A DNA stretch of 64,000 nucleotides, from the NCBI RefSeq assembly GCF_017640745.1, contig NZ_JAEPQA010000015.1:1-64000 (forward strand), in the 5' to 3' direction. Positions 26,586-33,932 of the stretch are shown here, in pieces. The notes beneath the pieces are model-generated. The model was given only the letters and a program-made list of their open reading frames with translations. It had not been told where the DNA came from and did no database searches. The position numbers and the translations under genes were made by a program. This DNA comes from Nisaea sp. (GTDB lineage Bacteria > Pseudomonadota > Alphaproteobacteria > Thalassobaculales > Thalassobaculaceae). How positions within the stretch are numbered: position 1 is the first letter of the stretch; the number at the start of each line of letters is the position of its first letter.

Positions 26586-27128
26586 ATGAGAGGTGACAAA
26601 ATCGACATCGTGGGACAGATCGACATCCTTAGGAGGTATGCCCGGGTTTTGACCCGGAACGCCTCGGCTGCGGACGATCTTGTCCAGTCGACGTTCTTGC
26701 GGGCACATGAACGAGCTGCGACCTTCCGTCAAGGCGCGGATGAGCGCGTCTGGCTGATGTCGATCCTGCACAACATCTTCATCGACGAACGCCGCAGCGC
26801 GAGGGCGAGCCAGGCCAGAGAACGCGCTTGGATGGACCTTAATCCCGGTTTCAGTGCACCGAGCGGTGAACCGGCCGCAAGGCTGCGACAGATCAGGGAA
26901 GCTTTCCTTTCGCTCTCACAGGAGCAGAGAGAAGCGCTCCATCTGGTTGGCGTGGAAGGGTTTGAACTGGCAGAAGCGGCGAAAATCCTCGGCGTACCGA
27001 CAGGGACCGTCATGTCCCGGGTGGGCCGTGCACGGGAAGCTTTGAGAGATTTCGAGACATCCGGCCGAAAAGGCCTCAAGGCGCGCAGCTTCAAGATCGT
27101 AGGAGGACATAATGAGCGATCAGACTGA
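26586..27128 (+). CDS. ECF-type RNA polymerase sigma factor
   Basis: The protein is about 180 residues from ATG 26586 (a TTG at 26571 is the alternative). Sigma region 2 is seen in the RYARVLTRN and DDLVQSTFLRAHE area with WLMSILHNIFIDERR. Region 4 is LSLSQEQREALHLVGVEGF followed by the helix-turn-helix EAAKILGVPTGTVMSRVGRARE. It overlaps its presumed anti-sigma factor by 17 bases (27112-27128). Target promoters are unknown; there is no NepR/PhyR neighbour, so it is not the general-stress EcfG type. Confidence 0.92.
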   Translation: MRGDKIDIVGQIDILRRYARVLTRNASAADDLVQSTFLRAHERAATFRQGADERVWLMSILHNIFIDERRSARASQARERAWMDLNPGFSAPSGEPAARLRQIREAFLSLSQEQREALHLVGVEGFELAEAAKILGVPTGTVMSRVGRAREALRDFETSGRKGLKARSFKIVGGHNERSD

Positions 27129-27879
27129 GGCTCCGCGTGAAATCGAAGCAGATCTTCTGGCGTTTTTGCAGGGACGGCTCGATGCGGAGCGCGCATATAT
27201 CGTCGCGGACCATCTGGCCGACAATCCGGAGCGCGCGGCGGAAATGCTTGCGGACGCACGGAACATTGAAGGACTGAGGCTGTCGCTATCAGAGCTGGAC
27301 ACGCCCCCGTCCGCAGCGATCCTTGCCGGGGCTCGCCGTCTGGAAGGCCGCCTGCAGAGACGTCACGCGTTGCACCGGTTCGCCCCGATCGCAGCGTCGC
27401 TCTTCATTTTCGCCGCCGGCTGGTCTACCAACACGGTGCTGCAGACTTTCGGAACCGCCAATGCTCATCCACTGATAGAAGCAGCCCTCGACGCTCAGGC
27501 CGCACTGGATCTCCGGCACTGGATGGTCTCGCAGCCTGAAAGCACGGATCTCAACACGGCGGAAATCGTCGGTGCGCTCGGTATTAAATTGCCGGCCCTA
27601 CCCACGGGCTGGATCGTTCGCGATGTCCAGGTTGTGTCTTCGCCCGAGCGCCCGGGCGTTGCAATCGATCTCGACACGCCTGAGTTCGGACGCATACTGC
27701 TATTCGCGATCGCGAGAGATGCAAACGGAAGCGACACCTCGCTCACTGCATTCGACTATCAGGGAAAATCCGTCGCACTCTTCACTAGCGGACGTTCGGC
27801 TTTTGTCCTGGTCGACGAGTCCGGTCATCCGGAACAGATCACGGACGGAGCCAGGCAACTTCTCAGTCTGATGCACTGA
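27112..27879 (+). CDS. Membrane-anchored anti-sigma factor
   Basis: The protein is 255 residues. The N-terminal ~90 residues form the sigma-binding cytoplasmic part (LLAFLQGRLDAERAYIVADHL, an anti-sigma zinc-finger-like helix set without the usual HxxxC). A single transmembrane helix lies about residues 92-106 (FAPIAASLFIFAAGW). The rest is extracytoplasmic. It is translationally coupled to the ECF sigma gene. Signal-dependent proteolysis of such factors usually releases the sigma factor. Confidence 0.85.
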   Translation: MSDQTEAPREIEADLLAFLQGRLDAERAYIVADHLADNPERAAEMLADARNIEGLRLSLSELDTPPSAAILAGARRLEGRLQRRHALHRFAPIAASLFIFAAGWSTNTVLQTFGTANAHPLIEAALDAQAALDLRHWMVSQPESTDLNTAEIVGALGIKLPALPTGWIVRDVQVVSSPERPGVAIDLDTPEFGRILLFAIARDANGSDTSLTAFDYQGKSVALFTSGRSAFVLVDESGHPEQITDGARQLLSLMH

Positions 27880-27921
27880 CCAGTGCATCCAAAGGCCCCG
27901 TGCCGGAAAGCAAGGAATTGC

Positions 27922-28176
27922 TCAGAGATGCTTCCCGCGCTCGAGAATCTCGAGCACATATTCCCGGTAGGTCATGCCGAGTTCCTTCGCTCGCTTGATG
28001 CGGCGCTGGAGGATCAGCCGGTCCGGCGTCTCCCAGGCCTTGGCGCTTGCCTTCTTCCAGTGCGTCTTGTGCCAGACATTGCTGAGCGGCGGCCCCTGAT
28101 TGTGGCCGATGCCAATGGGAACCGGTTTGCGCAGGCCGACCAGCGCGGAAACCTTGTGCCGTTTGATGCGATTCAT
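27922..28176 (-). CDS. Small basic protein of unknown function, 84 aa
   Basis: I do not recognise it. It is basic (many Arg/Lys), with a Pro/Gly-rich N-terminus (KPVPIGIGHNQGPPLSNVWHK) and a C-terminal helix (RRIKRAKELGMTYREYVLEIL). Its ATG overlaps the stop codon of the SufR-like regulator gene (four bases), so it is translated as part of that operon. Nucleic-acid binding is possible given the charge; this is only an inference. Confidence 0.6.
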   Translation of the reverse strand: MNRIKRHKVSALVGLRKPVPIGIGHNQGPPLSNVWHKTHWKKASAKAWETPDRLILQRRIKRAKELGMTYREYVLEILERGKHL

Positions 28177-28832
28177 TTGGGCGTGATCCGATAGGCGCAG
28201 CGCCGCGCCCCCGAAAGAATGTGGTCAGTGCGCTCTACCACGCAATCCGGCCCGAGAACATCCTGAAACAGCTCCAGTTCGGCCCGGCACAGCCCCTGGC
28301 ATTCGGCAGCGGCCGCGCAGACCGGACAATGATTTTCGACAAGCAGGTACCCGCCGTCTTCCGTCCCGGAACATTCGGCCATGTAGCCTTCGCGATCGCG
28401 CAGACCAACCAGCCGCTCGAGCTTCTGGCGAAGGGTGGATGCCTCCGAGACCTCTGCCTTGTAGGCCGCAAGATTTTCCGCGCGGCGCTTCTCGATCAGG
28501 CGGTCGAGACCGGTCTCGCCGAACAGGTCGCGGACCGACTGGAGCAGGTCGACGGTGAGCTGCGCGTGACTGTCAGGAAACCGTGCATTGCCCTCTTCCG
28601 TCAGCGCCCAGTAGCGCTTGGGCCGACCGCGGCCCTCGGGCCTGTCCTCATGTCTGACCAGACCGGCGTCGGCCAGCTTGGCGAGATGCTGGCGCGCCGC
28701 CTCCCCGGTCATGGAGAAGCGCGCGCCGAGTTCCCCGATGGTCTGAGGACCCCGGGTCTTCAGCTGAAAGAGAATACGGTCTGCGGCGCGGTCATTCATC
28801 TCGGATTCCAACAGGTTATCCGTTTTTATCAA
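28173..28832 (-). CDS. SufR-like winged-helix regulator with C-terminal cysteine cluster
   Basis: The protein is 219 residues. The N-terminal winged helix (residues 14-75) has TIGELGARFSMTGEAARQHLAKLADAGLV and the wing RPEGRGRPKRYWALTEEG. A helical linker leads to a C-terminal domain with Cys in AECSGTED, NHCPVCAAAAECQGLC, GPDCVV and RRCAY. The pattern resembles SufR, in which Cys residues hold an Fe-S cluster that controls DNA binding. The target is unknown; no suf genes are in the window. It overlaps the 84-residue gene by ATGA. Confidence 0.82.
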   Translation of the reverse strand: MIKTDNLLESEMNDRAADRILFQLKTRGPQTIGELGARFSMTGEAARQHLAKLADAGLVRHEDRPEGRGRPKRYWALTEEGNARFPDSHAQLTVDLLQSVRDLFGETGLDRLIEKRRAENLAAYKAEVSEASTLRQKLERLVGLRDREGYMAECSGTEDGGYLLVENHCPVCAAAAECQGLCRAELELFQDVLGPDCVVERTDHILSGARRCAYRITPK

Positions 28833-28868
28833 GAAACGGCTTGGGTTGGAAGCGCGCGTACCCGCTGT

Positions 28869-30446
28869 TCAGACGATCAGCTTCTCGAGGCTCTCCAGCC
28901 GGTCCGCCTCCTCCACAGGCTTGTCCCAGCGGATGCGGTGGAACCGCGGAAAGCGCATGGCAACGCCGCTCTTGTGGCGGGACGAGCGATGCACGCTGTC
29001 AAAGGCGACCTCCACGACGAGGCCATGCGCGACTTCGCGGACCGGCCCGTAGCGCTGCACGGTATTATCCCGCACCCACTTATCGAGCCGCTTCAGCTCC
29101 TCGTCGGTGAAGCCGGAATAAGCCTTGCCGACCGGCACCAGCTCCGGCCCGCCTTCTCCCTCGCGCCAGGCACCGAAGGTGAAGTCGGAATAGAAGGACG
29201 AGCGCTTGCCGTGCCCGCGCTGGGCATACATGACGACGGTGTCGAGGGTGAGCGCGTCGCGCTTCCACTTGAACCAGGGTCCCTTCGGGCGGCCGGCGAT
29301 ATAGACGCTGTCCCGCCGTTTCAGCATCAACCCTTCGAGCTGTTCGCCGCGGCAGGCATCGCGAAGCGCTTCCAGCGCCTCCAGATCCTCGAAGTTCACG
29401 ATCTCCGACAGGTCCGTCCGCTCGGGCTGCTCGCGCTCGAGGAAGCGCTCCAGCCGGCCCCGGCGCTCCGTGAATGGCAGCGATCGCAGATCCTCGTCAC
29501 CGTCGAACAGGATATCGTAGAGGCGGATATGCGCCGGATGGTCCTGCAGCATACGGCGCGTCACGCGCTTGCGGTTGAGACGCTGCTGCAGATCGTTGAA
29601 CGGCGCCACCTCACCGTCACGCTGAACCAGCAGTTCGCCGTCGAGTACGCCTTCGAAGGACACTAAATCGACGATGTCGGGAAAGGCTGCGGAGATATCG
29701 TCGCCGGTCCGCGAATAGAGTCTCACCTCGCCACCGCGGGACGCGATCTGCACCCGGATGCCATCCCATTTCCATTCCGCGACATATTGCGAGAGATCGA
29801 GACGGGCAAGATCGCCCTCCTCCAGCGGATTGGCGAGCATCAATGGCCTGAAGACCGCGCGCTGGCTCATGTCCGGCTGATCGGATTGCCCCTCAAGCCA
29901 GTCGAAGAGCTCGCCGTAAGGAGGCTCGAGCCCGTGCCAGATCTCCTCAATCTCGTCGACCTCGCGGCCGAAGGCCTCGGCAAGCGCGGTCTTGGCGAGG
30001 CGTGCGGACACACCCACCCGCATTCCACCGGTCACCAGCTTCAGGAGCGCCCAGCGTCCGGTCGCGTCCAACGTGTCGAGCCAGCTTTCGATGACTTCGG
30101 AAGCGGCCGCCGCACTTAGCCCGTCGAGTTCCGACGGAATCTCGCCAAGCGCGGGCGCCGCCCGGTTGGTCGGGCGCTCGGGCCAGATCAGCGCCGTGGT
30201 CTCCGCGAGATCGCCGACGAAATCGTAGGACCAGCCGAACAACTCGGGATCGACCCGCTGCATCACCAGCGCCCGGATCATTGACGGCTTGGCGCTCTTT
30301 ACTTCGAGCGCGCCCGCCAGCGCCGCGAGCGCGATGCCCCGGTCCGGATCCGGTGCCGAGCGGAAGTAATCGGCCATCAGCTTCAGCTTGGTATTGCGCT
30401 GGGGCGCGTAGAGCAGACGGTCGAGCAGATGGGCGAAGCGCAACAT
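28869..30446 (-). CDS. Ligase-associated ATP-dependent DNA ligase
   Basis: The protein is 525 residues, typical for the class that travels with an MBL exonuclease and an Lhr-like helicase. The N-terminal ~190 residues form the DNA-binding domain. The adenylated lysine is K226 in EWKWDGIRV, followed by YSRTGDD and DGELL. The OB-fold C-terminal region has KYDGEG-type DALTLDTVVMYAQRGHGKR and FTDEELKRLDKWV. It joins nicked DNA using ATP. Start and stop overlap the exonuclease gene by one base. It belongs to the four-gene ligase-associated repair set in this window. Confidence 0.93.
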   Translation of the reverse strand: MLRFAHLLDRLLYAPQRNTKLKLMADYFRSAPDPDRGIALAALAGALEVKSAKPSMIRALVMQRVDPELFGWSYDFVGDLAETTALIWPERPTNRAAPALGEIPSELDGLSAAAASEVIESWLDTLDATGRWALLKLVTGGMRVGVSARLAKTALAEAFGREVDEIEEIWHGLEPPYGELFDWLEGQSDQPDMSQRAVFRPLMLANPLEEGDLARLDLSQYVAEWKWDGIRVQIASRGGEVRLYSRTGDDISAAFPDIVDLVSFEGVLDGELLVQRDGEVAPFNDLQQRLNRKRVTRRMLQDHPAHIRLYDILFDGDEDLRSLPFTERRGRLERFLEREQPERTDLSEIVNFEDLEALEALRDACRGEQLEGLMLKRRDSVYIAGRPKGPWFKWKRDALTLDTVVMYAQRGHGKRSSFYSDFTFGAWREGEGGPELVPVGKAYSGFTDEELKRLDKWVRDNTVQRYGPVREVAHGLVVEVAFDSVHRSSRHKSGVAMRFPRFHRIRWDKPVEEADRLESLEKLIV

Positions 30447-31471
30447 CAGCCCTCCTCCTCGTAACCGAGCAGTCTGAGAGCCTTGGCCTCGATCCCCTTT
30501 TGCCGTGCCGCATGAACCAATGCTTCCTCACGCCCGTGCGTCACCCAGACTTCCGGCGCGCCGACATCGTCGAGCGTCTGCAACAGCTCGTCCCAATCGG
30601 CATGGTCCGAGATCACCAAAGGGAGTTCGACGCCGCCCTGCTTCGCCCGCTGCTTCACCCGCATCCAGCCGGACGCCATGGCAACGACAGGATCCGGCAG
30701 GCGCCGCGCCCAGCGATCGGCGATCGCCGATGGCGGCGCGAGCACGATCTCGCCGGAAAGATCCGCGCGCGGCTTGCCCTTCTCCCCCGCCGTAGCCGGC
30801 AACAGCTCGCCGAGATCGACGCCATGCGCCTGATAGAGATCGCAGAGCGGGATCAGGGCGCCATGCAGATAGAGCGGCCTGTCGTATCCCGCCGCCCGGA
30901 TCAGCGATATCAGCCGCTGCGCCTTGCCAAGCGAATAGGTGCCGATGACGTGACAGCGCTCCGGAAAGAGACGCCGCGAATGCATCAACGTCGCGATTTC
31001 ATCTTCGTCCGGCGGGTGACGGAAGACAGGCAGCCCGAAAGTCGCCTCGGTGACGAAGACGTCGCACGGTACCGGCTCGAACCCCGCGCAGGTGCGGTCG
31101 GGACGGCGCTTGTAGTCGCCGGAGACAACGACCCGCTCGCCCTTGTATTCGAGCACCACCTGGGCGCTGCCGAGCACATGGCCGGCCGGCACGAGGCGCA
31201 CCGAAACGCCGTTTATAGAAATCGTCTCGCCGAAAGCCAGCGGCTGACCGGTGCCGAACGGCGTCTCCCCATACCGGGTCCGCATGATCGCGAGGGTCGC
31301 GGGCGTCGCCGCGACCGCGCCGTGACCCGGCCGCGCGTGGTCCGCATGACCATGGGTGATGACCGCACGCTCGACGGCGCGGGTCGGGTCGACATAGAAG
31401 CCGCCCGGCTCGACAAGCAGGCCCTCCGGTCGGACCCTGATCCAGCTTGCCCTGCGTGCGGCTCTTGCCAT
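30446..31471 (-). CDS. Ligase-associated DNA exonuclease, MBL fold
   Basis: The protein is 341 residues. The metallo-beta-lactamase metal motif is ITHGHADHARPGH. Further motifs are VSGDYKRRPD, TEATFGLPVF and ISDHADWDELLQTL, the beta-CASP-like arrangement of nucleases such as Artemis/SNM1. The family (TIGR04122 type) is found adjacent to ATP-dependent ligase and an Lhr-like helicase. Its start is two bases from the SIS isomerase stop, and it is translationally coupled to the ligase downstream. Confidence 0.92.
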   Translation of the reverse strand: MARAARRASWIRVRPEGLLVEPGGFYVDPTRAVERAVITHGHADHARPGHGAVAATPATLAIMRTRYGETPFGTGQPLAFGETISINGVSVRLVPAGHVLGSAQVVLEYKGERVVVSGDYKRRPDRTCAGFEPVPCDVFVTEATFGLPVFRHPPDEDEIATLMHSRRLFPERCHVIGTYSLGKAQRLISLIRAAGYDRPLYLHGALIPLCDLYQAHGVDLGELLPATAGEKGKPRADLSGEIVLAPPSAIADRWARRLPDPVVAMASGWMRVKQRAKQGGVELPLVISDHADWDELLQTLDDVGAPEVWVTHGREEALVHAARQKGIEAKALRLLGYEEEG

Positions 31472-31473
31472 TC

Positions 31474-32079
31474 CTACTCGATATTGTCCGTGCGTGCCTG
31501 CTTACCGAGATAGCCGCCGTGATGGCGAAGTCCATATTCGTGCCGCGTCACGCCCTTGCGCTCCATCAGCACAAGCGCCAGCGCGTCGCTCACCGCCGCC
31601 ATCACCGCCATGCTGGCAGAAGGGGTCAGGCCGAGCGGACAGGGCTCCTTGATCACCCCCATGTCGATGATCACGTCCGCCAGATCGCGCAACCCACTGT
31701 CGGGGTGCGAGGTGATGCCGATCACCTTGCCCGCATCGACATGGCGGCTGAGCTCAATGAATTCCAGGACCTCGCGGGTCTTTCCGCTTGTCGAGAAGGC
31801 GACGATGCAATCGCCCGGCGCGACCATGCCGAGATCGCCGTGCGCCGCCTCGCTCGGATGGATGAAAAACGCGGGAGACGCCGTCGAACTCAGGATCGCC
31901 GCGAACTTGTGCGCGATGAAACCCGCCTTGCCCATGCCCGTCGTGATGATCTTGCCCGGCGTGGTCTGCAGGATGTCGAGGGCCCGCTCATAGGTATCGT
32001 CGACCCGGATCGCGTTGATGGCCGCGGCTTCCGCATCGAGGATCATCTTGATGCGGGACTTGATGTCGGAACTGTTCAA
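31474..32079 (-). CDS. KpsF/GutQ-type SIS sugar-phosphate isomerase, no CBS domains
   Basis: The protein is 201 residues. The SIS domain matches D-arabinose 5-phosphate isomerases: TTGMGKAGFIAHKFAAIL, SEAAHGDLGMV, FSTSGKTREVLEF, and the C-terminal PLGLTPSASMAVMAAVSDALALVL. The usual tandem CBS domains (about 120 residues) are absent, so it is a SIS-only form. The expected reaction is interconversion of ribulose 5-phosphate and arabinose 5-phosphate, needed for KDO. It lies upstream of the exonuclease gene, with two bases between, in the same operon as the repair genes. Confidence 0.88.
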   Translation of the reverse strand: MNSSDIKSRIKMILDAEAAAINAIRVDDTYERALDILQTTPGKIITTGMGKAGFIAHKFAAILSSTASPAFFIHPSEAAHGDLGMVAPGDCIVAFSTSGKTREVLEFIELSRHVDAGKVIGITSHPDSGLRDLADVIIDMGVIKEPCPLGLTPSASMAVMAAVSDALALVLMERKGVTRHEYGLRHHGGYLGKQARTDNIE

Positions 32080-32306
32080 GGAAGGCCTCGGGGTTTCGGA
32101 ATCTGAAGCTGCCGGAACTTACCCGACCGGAGCCCGAGACTCCAGCACGAGATACCTGAAGAAACACAAATCAACGCGCCACACCTCGCCCTCATTATGC
32201 ACGATATGAGATCAATGCATTGCTGCACTGCAGCATTCTCAATTCCATCCGCTCACACAATCTCCTAAATCTGCAATGACTGATTATTCAGAGTTGGATC
32301 CGGAAA

Positions 32307-32477
32307 ATGATCATCGAAAACAACAAGCATCCGCGGGTCTATTTCGAGAACATGCAGCGGAAATGGTCGGTTCTTCAGGCCGGCGCGGCCCAGGACATGA
32401 TCGACGGAATGTCCCGCCACGGCGAGGACGCGGACCCGCTGGGCGACCTGAGACAGGGCCAGGCGAAAGCAGCCTGA
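32307..32477 (+). CDS. Small protein of unknown function, 56 aa, with its own terminator
   Basis: The ATG at 32307 opens a 56-residue frame with codon usage like its neighbours (mostly G/C at third positions). Residue features are VYFENMQRKWSVLQAGAAQ, then an acidic middle DGMSRHGEDADPLGD and a basic end. A GGATCCGGA stretch lies just upstream. It stands alone, and a textbook rho-independent terminator follows 23 bases after the stop, which supports a transcribed unit. I recognise no family. Confidence 0.62.
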   Translation: MIIENNKHPRVYFENMQRKWSVLQAGAAQDMIDGMSRHGEDADPLGDLRQGQAKAA

Positions 32478-32500
32478 CACTTCGCAAGCGCACAAACAAG

Positions 32501-32535
32501 ATAGCCGGACACATCCTGTGTCCGGCTATTTTTTT
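32501..32535 (+). terminator. Strong rho-independent terminator after the 56-aa gene
   Basis: ATAGCCGGACAC pairs perfectly with GTGTCCGGCTAT (12 bp) around the 5-base loop ATCCT, and a run of seven T follows. This is the best intrinsic terminator in the window. Confidence 0.9.
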
Positions 32536-32635
32536 GATTATGATCAGCAACATAGGGGTTGGAGCCTAGCCGTTCCGAGCTTAGTCTGGATCTCCCAGAT
32601 CCGAAAGCTCATCCCAGACAGCAGAGAGCCCCCCC

Positions 32636-33433
32636 ATGTCCGACCCCGTCGTCCTGCTTTCCAAAGATCCGCGCGGCGTCGCGACCGTCACAATCAACCG
32701 TCCCGAGGTGAACAACGCCTATAACGGCGATGTCATCCAGGGCATGATCGACGCGCTGGAGGAGTGCGGCGCGGACGAGAAGGTGCGGGTTGTCGTGCTG
32801 CGCGGCAACGGCAAACATTTCCAGGCCGGAGCCGATCTGCGCTGGCTGAACGAGATCGGTGCGCTTTCCCCGGAAGAGAACGTCGCGGTCTCCCGCCGTA
32901 CCGCTTCCGCCGTCTGCGGCCTCAATGATTTCCCGAAACCGACAATCGCGCTGGTGCATGGCGGATGCTTCGGCGGCGGCGTCGGCATTGTCGCGGCCTG
33001 CGACGTCGTGATCGCCAGCGAGGATGCGATCTTCGCCATCACCGAGGCGCGCTGGGGCGTGATGGCCGGCATCATCGTTCCGCATCTGAATGCCGCGATG
33101 GGCCCGCGTAACGTCCGGCGCTACGCCCTGACCTGCGAGCGCTTCGGCGCGGCCAAGGCGGCCGAAATGGGTCTCGTGCACGAGGTCTGCCCGACAGGAG
33201 GTCTCGACGCCGCGGCGGCTCCCGTGATCGACCAGCTTCTACTCTCGGCACCAATCGCAATGACCGAGACCAAACAGGTCATTCTCGACCATGCGAACAT
33301 CACGCTCTCCGACGAGTATTTCGAGGAACTGGTCGCCCAGCATGCGGCCAAGCGCCAATCGGACGAGGCCGCCGAAGGGCTGAAGAGTTTCGCGGAGAAG
33401 CGGAACCCGTCCTGGTACACTGGCACGGCCTGA
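32636..33433 (+). CDS. Enoyl-CoA hydratase/isomerase family protein
   Basis: The protein is 265 residues with a crotonase fold. The CoA and oxyanion-loop region is GKHFQAGADLRWL, and the second oxyanion loop is HGGCFGGGVGIVAACDVVIAS; Glu in FAITEARWGVMAG is placed at one of the two catalytic Glu positions. Sequence class is close to methylglutaconyl-CoA hydratase-type enzymes, but substrate assignment is uncertain. A Pro-rich CCCCCC just before the ATG weakens the SD. The 146-residue gene follows after 19 bases. Confidence 0.88.
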   Translation: MSDPVVLLSKDPRGVATVTINRPEVNNAYNGDVIQGMIDALEECGADEKVRVVVLRGNGKHFQAGADLRWLNEIGALSPEENVAVSRRTASAVCGLNDFPKPTIALVHGGCFGGGVGIVAACDVVIASEDAIFAITEARWGVMAGIIVPHLNAAMGPRNVRRYALTCERFGAAKAAEMGLVHEVCPTGGLDAAAAPVIDQLLLSAPIAMTETKQVILDHANITLSDEYFEELVAQHAAKRQSDEAAEGLKSFAEKRNPSWYTGTA

Positions 33434-33452
33434 GCGATGTTGCGGGCGCGCC

Positions 33453-33893
33453 ATGCCCAGGATTGAACAAAGCCCGCTCCCGCAGCGGAAGTCGAAGAAC
33501 GTCATCTGGTCGGTCGACCCGGAACGCAAGCTGCTGTTCATCGAGCTCCGCGGCGGCGTCTCCGATTACGATCTGCTGAAAGACATTCCCCAGATCTGGA
33601 AAGACTATCCCGACATCGTCTGGTTCAACGTGATCGTCGATGTGATGGAAGACCGGGGCTCGGGGAACTGGACCTGGGGCGCGTTGCAGCAGATCGCGAA
33701 GGAATGGAAAGAGGTCGAGCAATTTCGGAATCCCGACAAGCGCGTCGCGATCCTGACCGACAATTACTGGATCACCCAGCTCGTCAACAGAGCCTTCGGC
33801 TTTCTCTTCCGGGGCGAGCGGTTCCGTTGCTTCGAGGACCAAGAAGCGGCGACCGCCTGGGCCGCCTGCGCGCCGGTCGACGCCGCCGATTAA
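33453..33893 (+). CDS. Unknown protein, possible STAS/SpoIIAA-like fold
   Basis: The protein is 146 residues, soluble. The alternating pattern VIWSVDPERKLLFIELRGGVSDYDLL, a middle WFNVIVDVMEDRG, and RVAILTDNYWITQLVNRAF resembles the SpoIIAA-like STAS arrangement (beta-alpha repeats around a conserved Asp). I do not recognise a named family with certainty. It lies between the hydratase and the Lhr-like helicase gene, 39 bases upstream of the latter. Confidence 0.7.
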   Translation: MPRIEQSPLPQRKSKNVIWSVDPERKLLFIELRGGVSDYDLLKDIPQIWKDYPDIVWFNVIVDVMEDRGSGNWTWGALQQIAKEWKEVEQFRNPDKRVAILTDNYWITQLVNRAFGFLFRGERFRCFEDQEAATAWAACAPVDAAD

Positions 33894-33932
33894 CCCCTTG
33901 CCGCGCGCCCGGACGACCGCCACTTTTGCACA

